A stretch of DNA of 11,846 nucleotides, taken from assembly GCA_036733985.1 (NCBI GenBank), contig DAIMZM010000079.1, forward strand, positions 1 to 11,846, given 5' to 3'. The number at the start of each line of letters is the position of its first letter. Position 1 is the first letter of the stretch. Below, piece after piece: positions 1 to 5,996 of this stretch. A program made the translations under genes and the position numbers. A model generated the notes under the pieces. It searched no databases, was not told where the DNA came from, and saw only the letters and a list, made by a program, of their open reading frames with translations. This DNA comes from DAIMZM01 sp036733985. GTDB lineage: Bacteria > Bacillota > Dehalobacteriia > UBA4068.

Positions 1-175
1 TGAAGGCCGCGGCGGCAGTAGCGTTGACCACGCGCATATCGCTCCAGGTATCGCAAGTGATGACAAAGATCTCATCCTTCTTCAGCCTGAGCATCTCTTC
101 CACCAAGACCCGGGCCGCCTTGTTCAGCTCGTATTCAAACATAAAACTGGTATTCAGGTAAGTTCCGCTTTCCAT
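1..175 (-). CDS. NicX/M29-like metalloenzyme, second copy (partial, C-terminus outside window)
   Basis: Only the first 58 codons are present, and the gene leaves the window at position 1. The protein is a paralogue of the gene at 3118-4176. From Met12 (MFEYELNK) it aligns without gaps to that protein's Met1, with 25 of 47 residues identical, including the block ITCDT and the block VVNATAAAA. It therefore belongs to the family annotated as leucyl aminopeptidase/aminopeptidase T-like (COG2309) or 2,5-dihydroxypyridine dioxygenase NicX-like. The catalytic half is not visible. The start is uncertain. ATG at 175 lies 11 nt after an AAGGAG, whereas an in-frame TTG two codons upstream (181-179) lies 5 nt from it. 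A small GC hairpin (195-209, arms GCCGCC/GGCGGC) sits just 5' of that ribosome binding site. It is the fifth gene of the leftward operon, 59 nt after the racemase gene. Confidence 0.8.
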   Translation of the reverse strand, partial: MESGTYLNTSFMFEYELNKAARVLVEEMLRLKKDEIFVITCDTWSDMRVVNATAAAAF

Positions 176-234
176 GTGCAACGACTCTCCTTCCGCCGCC
201 CCAGGCGGCATCTTAATATTGTTGGTTCTATTTG

Positions 235-1005
235 TTAAAGCGAGAAACCATATTTTTCCGCCAGGCCCCATTCCGCCATTTCGCCTTGGGGCGGATTGGC
301 CCATACCCCCAGCTTACTGGGGAACCAGCCGCATCTGTCCTGGACCTCCAGGAGCATTTCCAAATATTTCAGCGGAGCCAGGCAGGCGTCGATCACCGGT
401 ACGCCGTACTGCTGCTGCAATTCCCGGAAAAAGCCGAATTCCATGGTGCAGCCCAGCACAATGGCCTCCGCCCGGTCCTTGGCCAGCGCCAGTTCCACCG
501 CTTCTTTCATCAGGCCCTCGGTACGCTCCCGGTCTGCCTGGAAATCCAGGACCCCCAGCCCCAAGGAGCGGAAGGAAGCCAGGCGCTCGCCGCCGTACTG
601 GCGTACCCGTCGGGCCATCCGGGGTATCCAGGCATCCCGGCCCACGATCACGGAAAAGCGCATGGCCAGGGTGGCGGCCAGATGGATACTGGCTTCGCAG
701 GAGGCGGTGACCACCATGCGGCGGCAGGCTTCCCTGGCCGCGTCCAGGCCCGGGTCGTCAAAGCAGCCGATGATGGCGCCGTCATAGCCGGCTTCCTCGC
801 CTTTAACCACTTCCCGCAGGATTTCCGGCAGTACCAGGGCATGATAGCATTGATATTCCAGATGCCGCGGGGTCAGGGGCATACTCACTACGTCGATGCC
901 GGCCGTGGCGGCGGATTGATAAGGGGTGAGGAATTCCTTGATCTGCTGATCCAGCAACTCATCCTTTTCCCCGGGATTAATGTAGAGTATTCTTTTGCCA
1001 GACAT
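235..1005 (-). CDS. Asp/Glu/hydantoin racemase family protein
   Basis: A 256-residue cytosolic protein of normal length for the hydantoin racemase branch (HyuE-like, COG4126) of the cofactor-independent Asp/Glu racemase superfamily. Both catalytic cysteines are visible in their usual contexts: Cys81 in IIGCFDDPGLDAARE and Cys186 in IVLGCTME. In this family one Cys removes and the other returns the alpha proton of a 5-substituted hydantoin or related substrate. Residues 99-110 (VTASCEASIHLA) match the family's conserved segment between the two halves. The start is well supported, with GGAGG placed 5 nt before ATG. It follows the DDAH-type gene after 20 nt and so is in the same operon. No hydantoinase or carbamoylase is seen in the window, so the true substrate is unknown. 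An arylmalonate-decarboxylase-like or maleate-isomerase-like role is less likely because of the CFDDPGL motif. Confidence 0.88.
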   Translation of the reverse strand: MSGKRILYINPGEKDELLDQQIKEFLTPYQSAATAGIDVVSMPLTPRHLEYQCYHALVLPEILREVVKGEEAGYDGAIIGCFDDPGLDAAREACRRMVVTASCEASIHLAATLAMRFSVIVGRDAWIPRMARRVRQYGGERLASFRSLGLGVLDFQADRERTEGLMKEAVELALAKDRAEAIVLGCTMEFGFFRELQQQYGVPVIDACLAPLKYLEMLLEVQDRCGWFPSKLGVWANPPQGEMAEWGLAEKYGFSL

Positions 1006-1025
1006 GTCAACCTCCGGTTATGGCT

Positions 1026-1796
1026 TTAAAAGCGTAAGGACAGGCAGCTTAAGCCGCCGTCCAGCTTGCGGAATTCCGAGACGTCCAGCACCAGGGCCGG
1101 ATAACCCGCTTCCCGGATCATCGCCAGGGTGCGGGGATAGCCCTCAGGAACCAGCACCGTGCCGTTGATCCACAGCGAATTGGCGGCGTAAGCTTCCTCC
1201 GCGGGCACTACCAGCCGGCGGAAGGAAGCGAACAGCGGGTAATCCGTAAATTCTCCGGTCACCAGCAGATGATTGTTTTCCAGATAGGAAAGGCCGGTTT
1301 TCAGATGCAGGAAGGCGCTCATCTCTACCACAGTGACCTGGTAGCCGTGGCCTTGCATAATCTCGCAAAACTGGCGGCAGCCCTCCTCGTTGGAGCGGGC
1401 GGAACAGCCGATATAATAATGGCTGCCGACTTGCATCACATCTCCGCCTTCCACAGTGCCGTTTGGCAGGATCTGCTCGGTGCTGCCTTGCCGATAAAAT
1501 TCCGCTATGGTTGGAGCCATATGCCGGCGTTCCGGATTGCGGCTGTCCGTGCCCGGATTGGTGAGAAGAGCGCATGTAGCGTTCAGCACCGCCGTGTCCT
1601 CGACGAAGCAGGAATCCGGATAATCCTCCAACGCCGGCAGGACGGTCACGGAAAGGCCCAAAGCCCTGAGCGCGTCCACATAGCGGGCATGCTGCTCCAG
1701 GGCCAGCACATAATCGGGAAGGCCCAGCTCCGGTGCGGAAGTGATGCCCCGGACCATATTGCGGCAGGGTTTACGTACGATCGCGCGGGTAAACAT
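1026..1796 (-). CDS. dimethylarginine dimethylaminohydrolase (DDAH)-type guanidino hydrolase
   Basis: A member of the amidinotransferase/guanidino-modifying superfamily. DDAH hydrolyses N-methylated arginine to citrulline plus methylamines through a covalent thiouronium on cysteine. Numbering from the chosen ATG (256 residues), the motifs in order are the N-terminal MFTRAIVRKP typical of DDAH, CFVEDTAVL (63-71), EGGDVM with Glu116, GCSARSNEEG (131-140), HLKTGLSYLENN with His164, and the catalytic cysteine in LSCLSLRF (Cys251) at the C-terminus. The open frame extends five codons further up to an ATG touching the stop of the M20 gene. The ATG at 1796 is preferred because GAGGGTG lies 6 nt upstream and the protein then starts like its family. 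Neighbours are an M20 hydrolase and a hydantoin racemase-like enzyme, suggesting catabolism rather than signalling. The exact guanidino substrate is not established; arginine-deiminase-like chemistry is the alternative. Confidence 0.87.
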   Translation of the reverse strand: MFTRAIVRKPCRNMVRGITSAPELGLPDYVLALEQHARYVDALRALGLSVTVLPALEDYPDSCFVEDTAVLNATCALLTNPGTDSRNPERRHMAPTIAEFYRQGSTEQILPNGTVEGGDVMQVGSHYYIGCSARSNEEGCRQFCEIMQGHGYQVTVVEMSAFLHLKTGLSYLENNHLLVTGEFTDYPLFASFRRLVVPAEEAYAANSLWINGTVLVPEGYPRTLAMIREAGYPALVLDVSEFRKLDGGLSCLSLRF

Positions 1797-1811
1797 CGTT
1801 TTCACCCTCAT

Positions 1812-3038
1812 TCAGCAGTATTTTTCGATCACCGAGAGGAAAATGGCGGTGTCGTTCACCAGATTATCCACCAGCGCGTATTCATTGGGCTGATGGGCCA
1901 GCTCCAGTACAGTGGACCAGACCGCAGCCGGTATAGAGAGGCGGCGCAGGAATTCCGCGCAGGTGCCGCCGCCGATACCGCCGCAGCGGGCCTGGACGCC
2001 GGCTTCCCGTAGGGAACTGATCAGCCGCTGGGCCACCGGCGAATCAGGAGAGGTGGGCGGCGGCGCAGGGGCCTTGTCGATGACCTGTAAGCCGATTTTG
2101 ACTTTGTAGCGGTATTCATAGCGGGTGGCGATATCCCGCAGCACCTGTTCTACCCGGTTCAGGTCCACTTCGGGCAGTATCCGCATATCGAAGAGGAAGC
2201 TGTCCTCGCCGGGGATGATATTGTGGCTTTCCACATTGGCGAATTTCTGGGTGGGCTCAAAGGTGGAAAAGGGCGGGTCGAATAGGGGATTGGCAGTACA
2301 GAAGCGTTCTTTCAGCGTATCCTCCGCCTCCACCAGGAAGCGGGAGCCGATGGAAAAAGCGTTAATACCGCTTAAGGGCGAGGCCGCATGGGCCTGTTTG
2401 CCGCTGGTATTGACCTTGAGCAGGAAAAAGGATTTCTCCGCTACCTCCACAAAAGCGCCGTCGGCTTGTCCGCCGTCGGGGATGATTGCTTCGTCTTTAC
2501 TTGCGAAATAGCCGCTTTCCGCCAGGGCCTTGAACCCGTAGGCGCTGCCGGTTTCCTCATCCGGAACAAACATAAAGCCGATGTTGCAGCGGGCCCGCAG
2601 GTTCCGCTCCCACAAGATCAGCAGTGCGGCCAAAGAACAGATAATGCCTTGGCCGTTGTCCTCCGCGCCCAGGCCGTATAGCTTCCCGTCCTTCAGCTTC
2701 ATCTGGAAAGGGTCGGTGTCCCAGGCCGACAAAGCGCCGGGGCTCACCGTATCGGTATGGCTGATGAACCAGAGGGTCTTGTCTGTTTCCTCGGTACCCG
2801 GCAGCTTGACGATGACCGTGACCCGCCGGCCTTCCGCTACCCGCGGGTCCGGGACGCTGAATTCCTCATAGGGGATCCCGTAGCTGTCCAGCAGCTTTTC
2901 CAGCCATTGAGCCAGCCGGTATTCGCCGCTCCCGCCCATTGCCGGATTGATGGAGGGGATCGCCACCATTTGTCCGGTGAGCTCAATCATCAGCTGGCGC
3001 TTTTCCTCCGCCAGCCCGCGCAGTTCGTTGATGGTCAT
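1812..3038 (-). CDS. M20 family metallo-amidohydrolase (ArgE/DapE type)
   Basis: A 408-residue zinc-dependent hydrolase of the M20 family, which removes acyl or aminoacyl groups from amino acids and dipeptides in the cytosol. The di-zinc site is complete: His94 and Asp96 in SHTDTV, bridging Asp127 in GAEDNGQG, catalytic Glu161 and ligand Glu162 in PDEETGS, Asp188 in IPDGG, and His382 in LAHQPNEY. The inserted dimerisation domain spans roughly residues 200-315 and carries the family's GKQAHAASP. A glycine-rich turn GGIGGGTCAEF (353-363) is typical of the ArgE/DapE group. AAGGAG lies 8 nt before the ATG. Its stop codon directly abuts the extended frame of the DDAH-type gene, so the two are co-transcribed. 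Specificity (N-acetylornithine, succinyl-DAP, N-carbamoyl or dipeptide) cannot be decided. No biosynthetic neighbours are present, so a catabolic deacylase is inferred. Confidence 0.9.
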   Translation of the reverse strand: MTINELRGLAEEKRQLMIELTGQMVAIPSINPAMGGSGEYRLAQWLEKLLDSYGIPYEEFSVPDPRVAEGRRVTVIVKLPGTEETDKTLWFISHTDTVSPGALSAWDTDPFQMKLKDGKLYGLGAEDNGQGIICSLAALLILWERNLRARCNIGFMFVPDEETGSAYGFKALAESGYFASKDEAIIPDGGQADGAFVEVAEKSFFLLKVNTSGKQAHAASPLSGINAFSIGSRFLVEAEDTLKERFCTANPLFDPPFSTFEPTQKFANVESHNIIPGEDSFLFDMRILPEVDLNRVEQVLRDIATRYEYRYKVKIGLQVIDKAPAPPPTSPDSPVAQRLISSLREAGVQARCGGIGGGTCAEFLRRLSIPAAVWSTVLELAHQPNEYALVDNLVNDTAIFLSVIEKYC

Positions 3039-3065
3039 AGACGGTTCTCCTTAGGATAAAAGGTA

Positions 3066-3105
3066 TCCGGCAGGCTTTCCGTATACGGGGAGAAAACCTG
3101 CCGGA
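3066..3105 (-). promoter_or_regulatory. intercistronic hairpin between the NicX-like and M20 genes
   Basis: Inverted repeat with perfect 9-bp arms TCCGGCAGG/CCTGCCGGA. In the minus-strand transcript the stem extends inward by U-G and four more pairs to about 14 bp, leaving a 12-nt loop. It lies 13 nt after the stop of the 3118-4176 gene and is followed only by a weak CCTTTTA, so it is probably an mRNA-processing, stabilising or leaky-attenuation hairpin rather than a strong terminator. The role is inference. Confidence 0.6.
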
Positions 3106-3117
3106 ACAGCTTCTGGC

Positions 3118-4176
3118 TTATTTTCCCAGCTTGGCGGCGAGCTCCACCACATACGGTGTCGGCCCGACCACGTTTCCCTTGTCCAAAATCTGTACGCCGT
3201 CGATCCACACCGAGCAGTTCAGGTTGATGCCGTCGCTATGGGTTGCCGCGGGCAGGCCGCCGGGAATATCCGGCAGCATGTCGTCGGAAATATTGCCGAA
3301 GCCCCACTCCGTGCAGCCCCATACCCGCTCATCCTCCACGATATCGCCGGACAGCAGTGCGCCGGGGCCGAAGCCGTAGCAGATATGAGCCAGCCGGTAC
3401 ATGCCGGGGTCGTTGTAGCTCTTTAACCAGTCGGCAAAAATCTTATGGGAATTACCCTCGCCATAGATTTCGGTAATGAAGCCTTTCTCGATTTTCAGTT
3501 TTACCGGTTCGTTCAGCTTGCCCAGGGGCGGGGTCAGCGCGCCGTCCACCACCATTACGCCGTTGATGCTGTCGAATTCCGGGCACCAGCCGATCTGGCC
3601 GGGCATCATATCGATTTTGCCCGGTTCCTGGATATCCCCGCAGGAGCAGTCCACGTTGCGCAAAGGGGAGTTGGTGAAGGTCAAATCCGTACCGGCAGGG
3701 CTGGTGATATGGAAATGCTTGCCCGCCTTGGTGGCGTTGGTGATCTCCCACATGAATTCCTTCAAGGTGGGCAGGTCCACCCGGCCGATATTGCGCATCA
3801 GCAGTTCCGGGTTGGCGCCGTTCAGGCAGATGTAGCGGGGCCGTTCGCTGGCGGGACGCTGGGTTACAATATCGTAAACGGTAGAATAGATTTTCCACAT
3901 ATAGTCGTATTCGATCCAAATATCAGCATTGGCGATGGCCGCGGCCAAAGGCTTGACCGGGGTATCGATATCGCCTGCCTTGGCGACGCCCCGGGGCGTT
4001 TCCTGTTGCAGGACCAGGGGATGCATGCCCATCATCACTGCGGCGGCGGCGGTGGCGTTCACCACGTCCATGCTGGATTTGGTGTCGCAGGTGATGGCAA
4101 CGGTTTCGCCGGGTTTGCCGCCCAGGATCTCGTCGAGCAGCTTGTGGCAAACTTTGGTCAGCTCGAAATCGTACAT
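3118..4176 (-). CDS. NicX/aminopeptidase T (M29)-like metalloenzyme
   Basis: A 352-residue cytosolic protein of the COG2309-like group that includes M29 aminopeptidases and the iron enzyme NicX (2,5-dihydroxypyridine 5,6-dioxygenase). Length and layout resemble NicX more than the roughly 410-residue M29 peptidases. Candidate metal ligands are His264 in RLAHICYGFGPG, and His313 and Asp315 in ATHSDGINLN, matching the NicX His/His-x-Asp pattern. The N-terminal half carries ITCDT (28-32) and VVNATAAAA (38-46), shared with the paralogue at 1-175. The C-terminal WIDGVQILDKGN is also typical of the group. GGAGGT lies 7 nt before the ATG. It is first in the leftward operon and divergent from a GntR regulator. 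An oxygen-using ring-cleavage role would be odd in an anaerobe, so a hydrolytic or other metal-dependent reaction on a small cyclic or amide substrate is possible. Family placement is good; function is open. Confidence 0.8.
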   Translation of the reverse strand: MYDFELTKVCHKLLDEILGGKPGETVAITCDTKSSMDVVNATAAAAVMMGMHPLVLQQETPRGVAKAGDIDTPVKPLAAAIANADIWIEYDYMWKIYSTVYDIVTQRPASERPRYICLNGANPELLMRNIGRVDLPTLKEFMWEITNATKAGKHFHITSPAGTDLTFTNSPLRNVDCSCGDIQEPGKIDMMPGQIGWCPEFDSINGVMVVDGALTPPLGKLNEPVKLKIEKGFITEIYGEGNSHKIFADWLKSYNDPGMYRLAHICYGFGPGALLSGDIVEDERVWGCTEWGFGNISDDMLPDIPGGLPAATHSDGINLNCSVWIDGVQILDKGNVVGPTPYVVELAAKLGK

Positions 4177-4219
4177 AACATTTACCTCCAGATAGAAGAT
4201 TTTATATCCATAAGAAGCC

Positions 4220-4237
4220 GCCGCTGCAGACAGCGGC
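4220..4237 (-). promoter_or_regulatory. GC hairpin in leader of leftward operon
   Basis: Perfect 7-bp inverted repeat GCCGCTG/CAGCGGC with a 4-nt loop, the only GC-rich stretch in the AT-rich gap. The predicted leftward start site lies at about 4238-4240, so the hairpin would form the very 5' end of the mRNA. It could protect the transcript or serve as an operator site at the start point. No T-run follows, so it is not a terminator. Confidence 0.45.
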
Positions 4238-4244
4238 CCTATAG

Positions 4245-4273
4245 CTTATATATTGCTTACAGGAAGATTGCAA
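4245..4273 (-). promoter_or_regulatory. probable sigma-70 promoter of leftward operon
   Basis: On the minus strand TTGCAA (4273-4268) and TATAAG (4250-4245) are separated by exactly 17 nt, matching the -35 and -10 consensus at 4/6 and 5/6 positions. The predicted start site leaves a leader of about 60 nt before the NicX-like gene. Confidence 0.5.
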
Positions 4274-4340
4274 CTACTTTATGAAATATATAACACTATA
4301 CAGGAAATAAGGCCATTTAAAACATTTTTTTTAATCTATC

Positions 4341-4369
4341 TTGAATAATATCCAGCAAGGTGCTATAGT
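4341..4369 (+). promoter_or_regulatory. probable sigma-70 promoter of gntR gene
   Basis: TTGAAT (4341-4346) and TATAGT (4364-4369) have a 17-nt spacer, with 4/6 and 5/6 consensus matches. The start site would be near 4376, giving a leader of about 147 nt that includes the inverted repeat at 4447-4468. The region is AT-rich, so a chance match is possible. Confidence 0.4.
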
Positions 4370-4446
4370 TTTTAGTAAAAGAATAAGTAAATAGCCAATA
4401 AGCTTAGGTAAATAATAATACATTTAAAAACAGCCTGTCAATATGT

Positions 4447-4468
4447 TCATGTTATATATTTCACATGA
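4447..4468. promoter_or_regulatory. inverted repeat, candidate GntR operator
   Basis: Perfect 6-bp arms TCATGT and ACATGA are separated by 10 AT-rich nucleotides, starting 76 nt before the gntR start codon. The position suits autoregulation. The spacing is wider than the classical FadR-type t.GT-N3-AC.a site, so assignment to this regulator is inference. Confidence 0.35.
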
Positions 4469-4522
4469 TAAAGGTTTTACTGGAAAGCCTTTGGGTAATA
4501 AATTATTGGAAGGAAGTCTGCT

Positions 4523-5218
4523 ATGGGCCAAAGTTTAAAAGATCAGGCTTACCACCTGCTCAAGGCAAAGATTATTTCCTGCGAATATCCGCCGGGGATG
4601 CTTGTCAACGAGGATAAGCTGCAAACGGACTTAAATATAACGCGCACACCGCTTAGGGACGCCATTTGCCGCCTGGAACAGGAGGACTTTATCTGTGTGC
4701 GTCCCAAGAAGGGCATGGTCATTGCCGATATCACCGCCGGCGATCTGAACCAGTTGTTGGAAGCCATCATCATCCTGGAAACATCAGCCATCAAGAATTA
4801 CGCCACCTGGATGGACAAGTCCAGCTTACGGGAGCTGCACAAATATATGTCCTCCTTCTGGGACTATGAGTCCTGCAGCGAGCCCATCGAAAGCAATATG
4901 GGCAAGGTCATGGAAAGCGCCGGCCGCCTGCATCAGCTCATTATCGACAACATCCGTAACGCGCACCTCAAAAGGCTGCTATGTTCTTTGCTGGACCAGC
5001 GCGAGCGGGTCTATAACATGCTGGGCTGGGATACGGTTATCAGTTATCTGATCCAATATTTCTCCGCGCCCAACGATACCATCGACGTGGTGCAGGCGCT
5101 GATAGAGAACCGCTATAACGACGCCGTCACATACATGAACCTGACCATGCAATCGGAGAAAAACTGCGTTTTGATGGCCTGGATCGCTATGCAGACGGAA
5201 ACCAATGGCGGGGCGTAA
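4523..5218 (+). CDS. GntR family transcriptional regulator (FCD-like)
   Basis: A 231-residue DNA-binding regulator. Residues 4-70 form the GntR winged helix-turn-helix, with recognition-helix segment LNITRTPLRDAICRLEQEDFI and the wing VRPKKGMVIADI. The rest (about 77-215) is a helical ligand-binding domain resembling FCD. It is unusual in keeping only one of the expected metal-binding histidines (His137 in RLHQLIIDNI). The usual Asp four residues earlier is Ala, and the later E-H and H positions are not evident, so it may bind its effector without a metal. GGAAGG-like sequence lies about 6-8 nt before the ATG. It is divergent from the leftward catabolic operon and is probably its repressor or activator, with a pathway intermediate as effector (inference). 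Transcription probably ends at the hairpin at 5346-5385. Confidence 0.88.
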   Translation: MGQSLKDQAYHLLKAKIISCEYPPGMLVNEDKLQTDLNITRTPLRDAICRLEQEDFICVRPKKGMVIADITAGDLNQLLEAIIILETSAIKNYATWMDKSSLRELHKYMSSFWDYESCSEPIESNMGKVMESAGRLHQLIIDNIRNAHLKRLLCSLLDQRERVYNMLGWDTVISYLIQYFSAPNDTIDVVQALIENRYNDAVTYMNLTMQSEKNCVLMAWIAMQTETNGGA

Positions 5219-5528
5219 CGCGTCGGTGGAATTGCCGAAGGCGCGTTTTATACGCTGATATAGAAACTTATTTGAATCAACAAACCCATAAGCCGCTAAA
5301 AAAATTGGCGGCCAAAGCCAAGAGGTTCATAATTGCAAAGGTAATCCAAATAAAACAGCACCCGGCAGGGCGCTGTTTTATTTGGTCATTGTTCAAGGGA
5401 TTCGAAGGGCGGCCGCCAGCCGCCTTATGGGATGCGCCTCCCCGGTAAACCTAAGCCTACCTGCCCTGACACTAAAGGCAGCTTGTCGCATACTATGTAC
5501 TAGCCTTTGGGCGAAAGGAGGTGAAAAC
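5219..5528 (+). other. intergenic region between gntR and the ymaF-like gene
   Basis: This 310-base stretch shows no supported gene. An open frame runs through 5382-5528 into the downstream gene, but it lacks a ribosome binding site and resembles no family. The region contains a small hairpin at 5292-5312 (8 bp including one G-T pair, A-rich loop), the long terminator hairpin at 5346-5385 and a possible -10 TACTAT at 5491-5496 ahead of the next gene, with a poorly spaced CTGACA 19 nt upstream. Confidence 0.6.
5346..5385. terminator. long, probably bidirectional intrinsic terminator
   Basis: An 18-bp stem with one A/C mismatch and a GGCA tetraloop. The lower stem is AT-rich (CCAAATAAAACAGC on the left, its exact complement on the right), so either strand gives a T-rich descending arm. 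It lies 127 nt after the gntR stop and probably ends that transcript. Confidence 0.75.
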
Positions 5529-5930
5529 ATGTCATACAGTAGTGACTACTGCCAAGATGGATCGAATAGCGTTGTTACCAATAATAGTTTTCAGACCCAT
5601 GTGCATGAGTATTTAGGGAGTACGGTTCTAGCCGCTCCGCCTAACGGCTCTCAATTGTTCCATAATCATCGGTTTGCCGGAGTAACAGGGCCGGAAATCG
5701 AAAGGACGGGCGGGCACGTTCATATACTGAGCGGAAATTCCGACTTCTTTTTTAACCATTACCATCAGGTAGAAGTAAAAACCGGCCCGCCGATACTCGT
5801 AAGAAATCAAAATGGAGAAGTTATCGGCCATATCCACGGCTTTAGCGGCGTATCCTCAACCGACTTTTTCCATGAGCACGCTTTTAAAGGAGCCACGCTT
5901 ATTGAAAATCCCATTTTGACAGACTGTTAA
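5529..5930 (+). CDS. ymaF: YmaF family histidine-rich protein
   Basis: A 133-residue protein that I recognise as a member of the YmaF family found in Bacillota (compare Bacillus subtilis YmaF). Its biochemical role is not known. It has six H-x-H motifs at fairly regular spacing: residues 24-26, 45-47, 63-65, 77-79, 101-103 and 115-117. These sit in contexts such as HVHEYLGS, HNHRFAGVTG and HEHAFKGATLIE, so it looks like a tandem beta-repeat that binds metal ions. There is no signal peptide or membrane segment. A very strong AAAGGAGGTG lies a few nucleotides before the ATG, which fixes this start over the longer open frame beginning at 5382. It is monocistronic, with its own terminator directly downstream. 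Metal storage or a spore-associated structural role are guesses. Confidence 0.85.
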   Translation: MSYSSDYCQDGSNSVVTNNSFQTHVHEYLGSTVLAAPPNGSQLFHNHRFAGVTGPEIERTGGHVHILSGNSDFFFNHYHQVEVKTGPPILVRNQNGEVIGHIHGFSGVSSTDFFHEHAFKGATLIENPILTDC

Positions 5931-5957
5931 GAAATAGGCGGGAATCAACTCTTTCTG

Positions 5958-5987
5958 GACTATAGCGCGATGCTATAGTCTTTTTTT
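5958..5987 (+). terminator. intrinsic terminator of the ymaF-like gene
   Basis: Perfect 9-bp stem GACTATAGC/GCTATAGTC with a 5-nt loop (GCGAT), followed at once by seven T residues (5981-5987). It begins 27 nt after the stop codon. On the opposite strand no T-run follows, so it acts mainly on plus-strand transcripts. Confidence 0.92.
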
Positions 5988-5996
5988 GCGGCCCTT

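Larger units (their letters stand above)
4177..4522. other. AT-rich divergent control region
   Basis: This 346-base gap between the leftward operon and the gntR gene is strikingly AT-rich compared with the GC-rich coding DNA on both sides. It holds no credible gene. It contains one promoter-like element on each strand, a GC hairpin at the 5' end of the predicted leftward transcript and an inverted repeat near the regulator, each listed separately. The arrangement is typical of a regulator gene controlling itself and the divergent operon. Confidence 0.7.

Noticed and set aside
232..1029. Plus-strand open frame of 265 codons over the racemase gene
   Set aside because: Antisense to a gene with both catalytic Cys motifs and a good ribosome binding site.
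3445..4284. Plus-strand open frame of 279 codons over the NicX-like gene
   Set aside because: Antisense to a gene with conserved metal-ligand motifs; no ribosome binding site and a composition typical of a shadow frame.
5382..5528. N-terminal extension of the YmaF-like protein
   Set aside because: There is no ribosome binding site at 5382, and it overlaps the terminator hairpin. The ATG at 5529 has AAAGGAGGTG and gives a family-like N-terminus.
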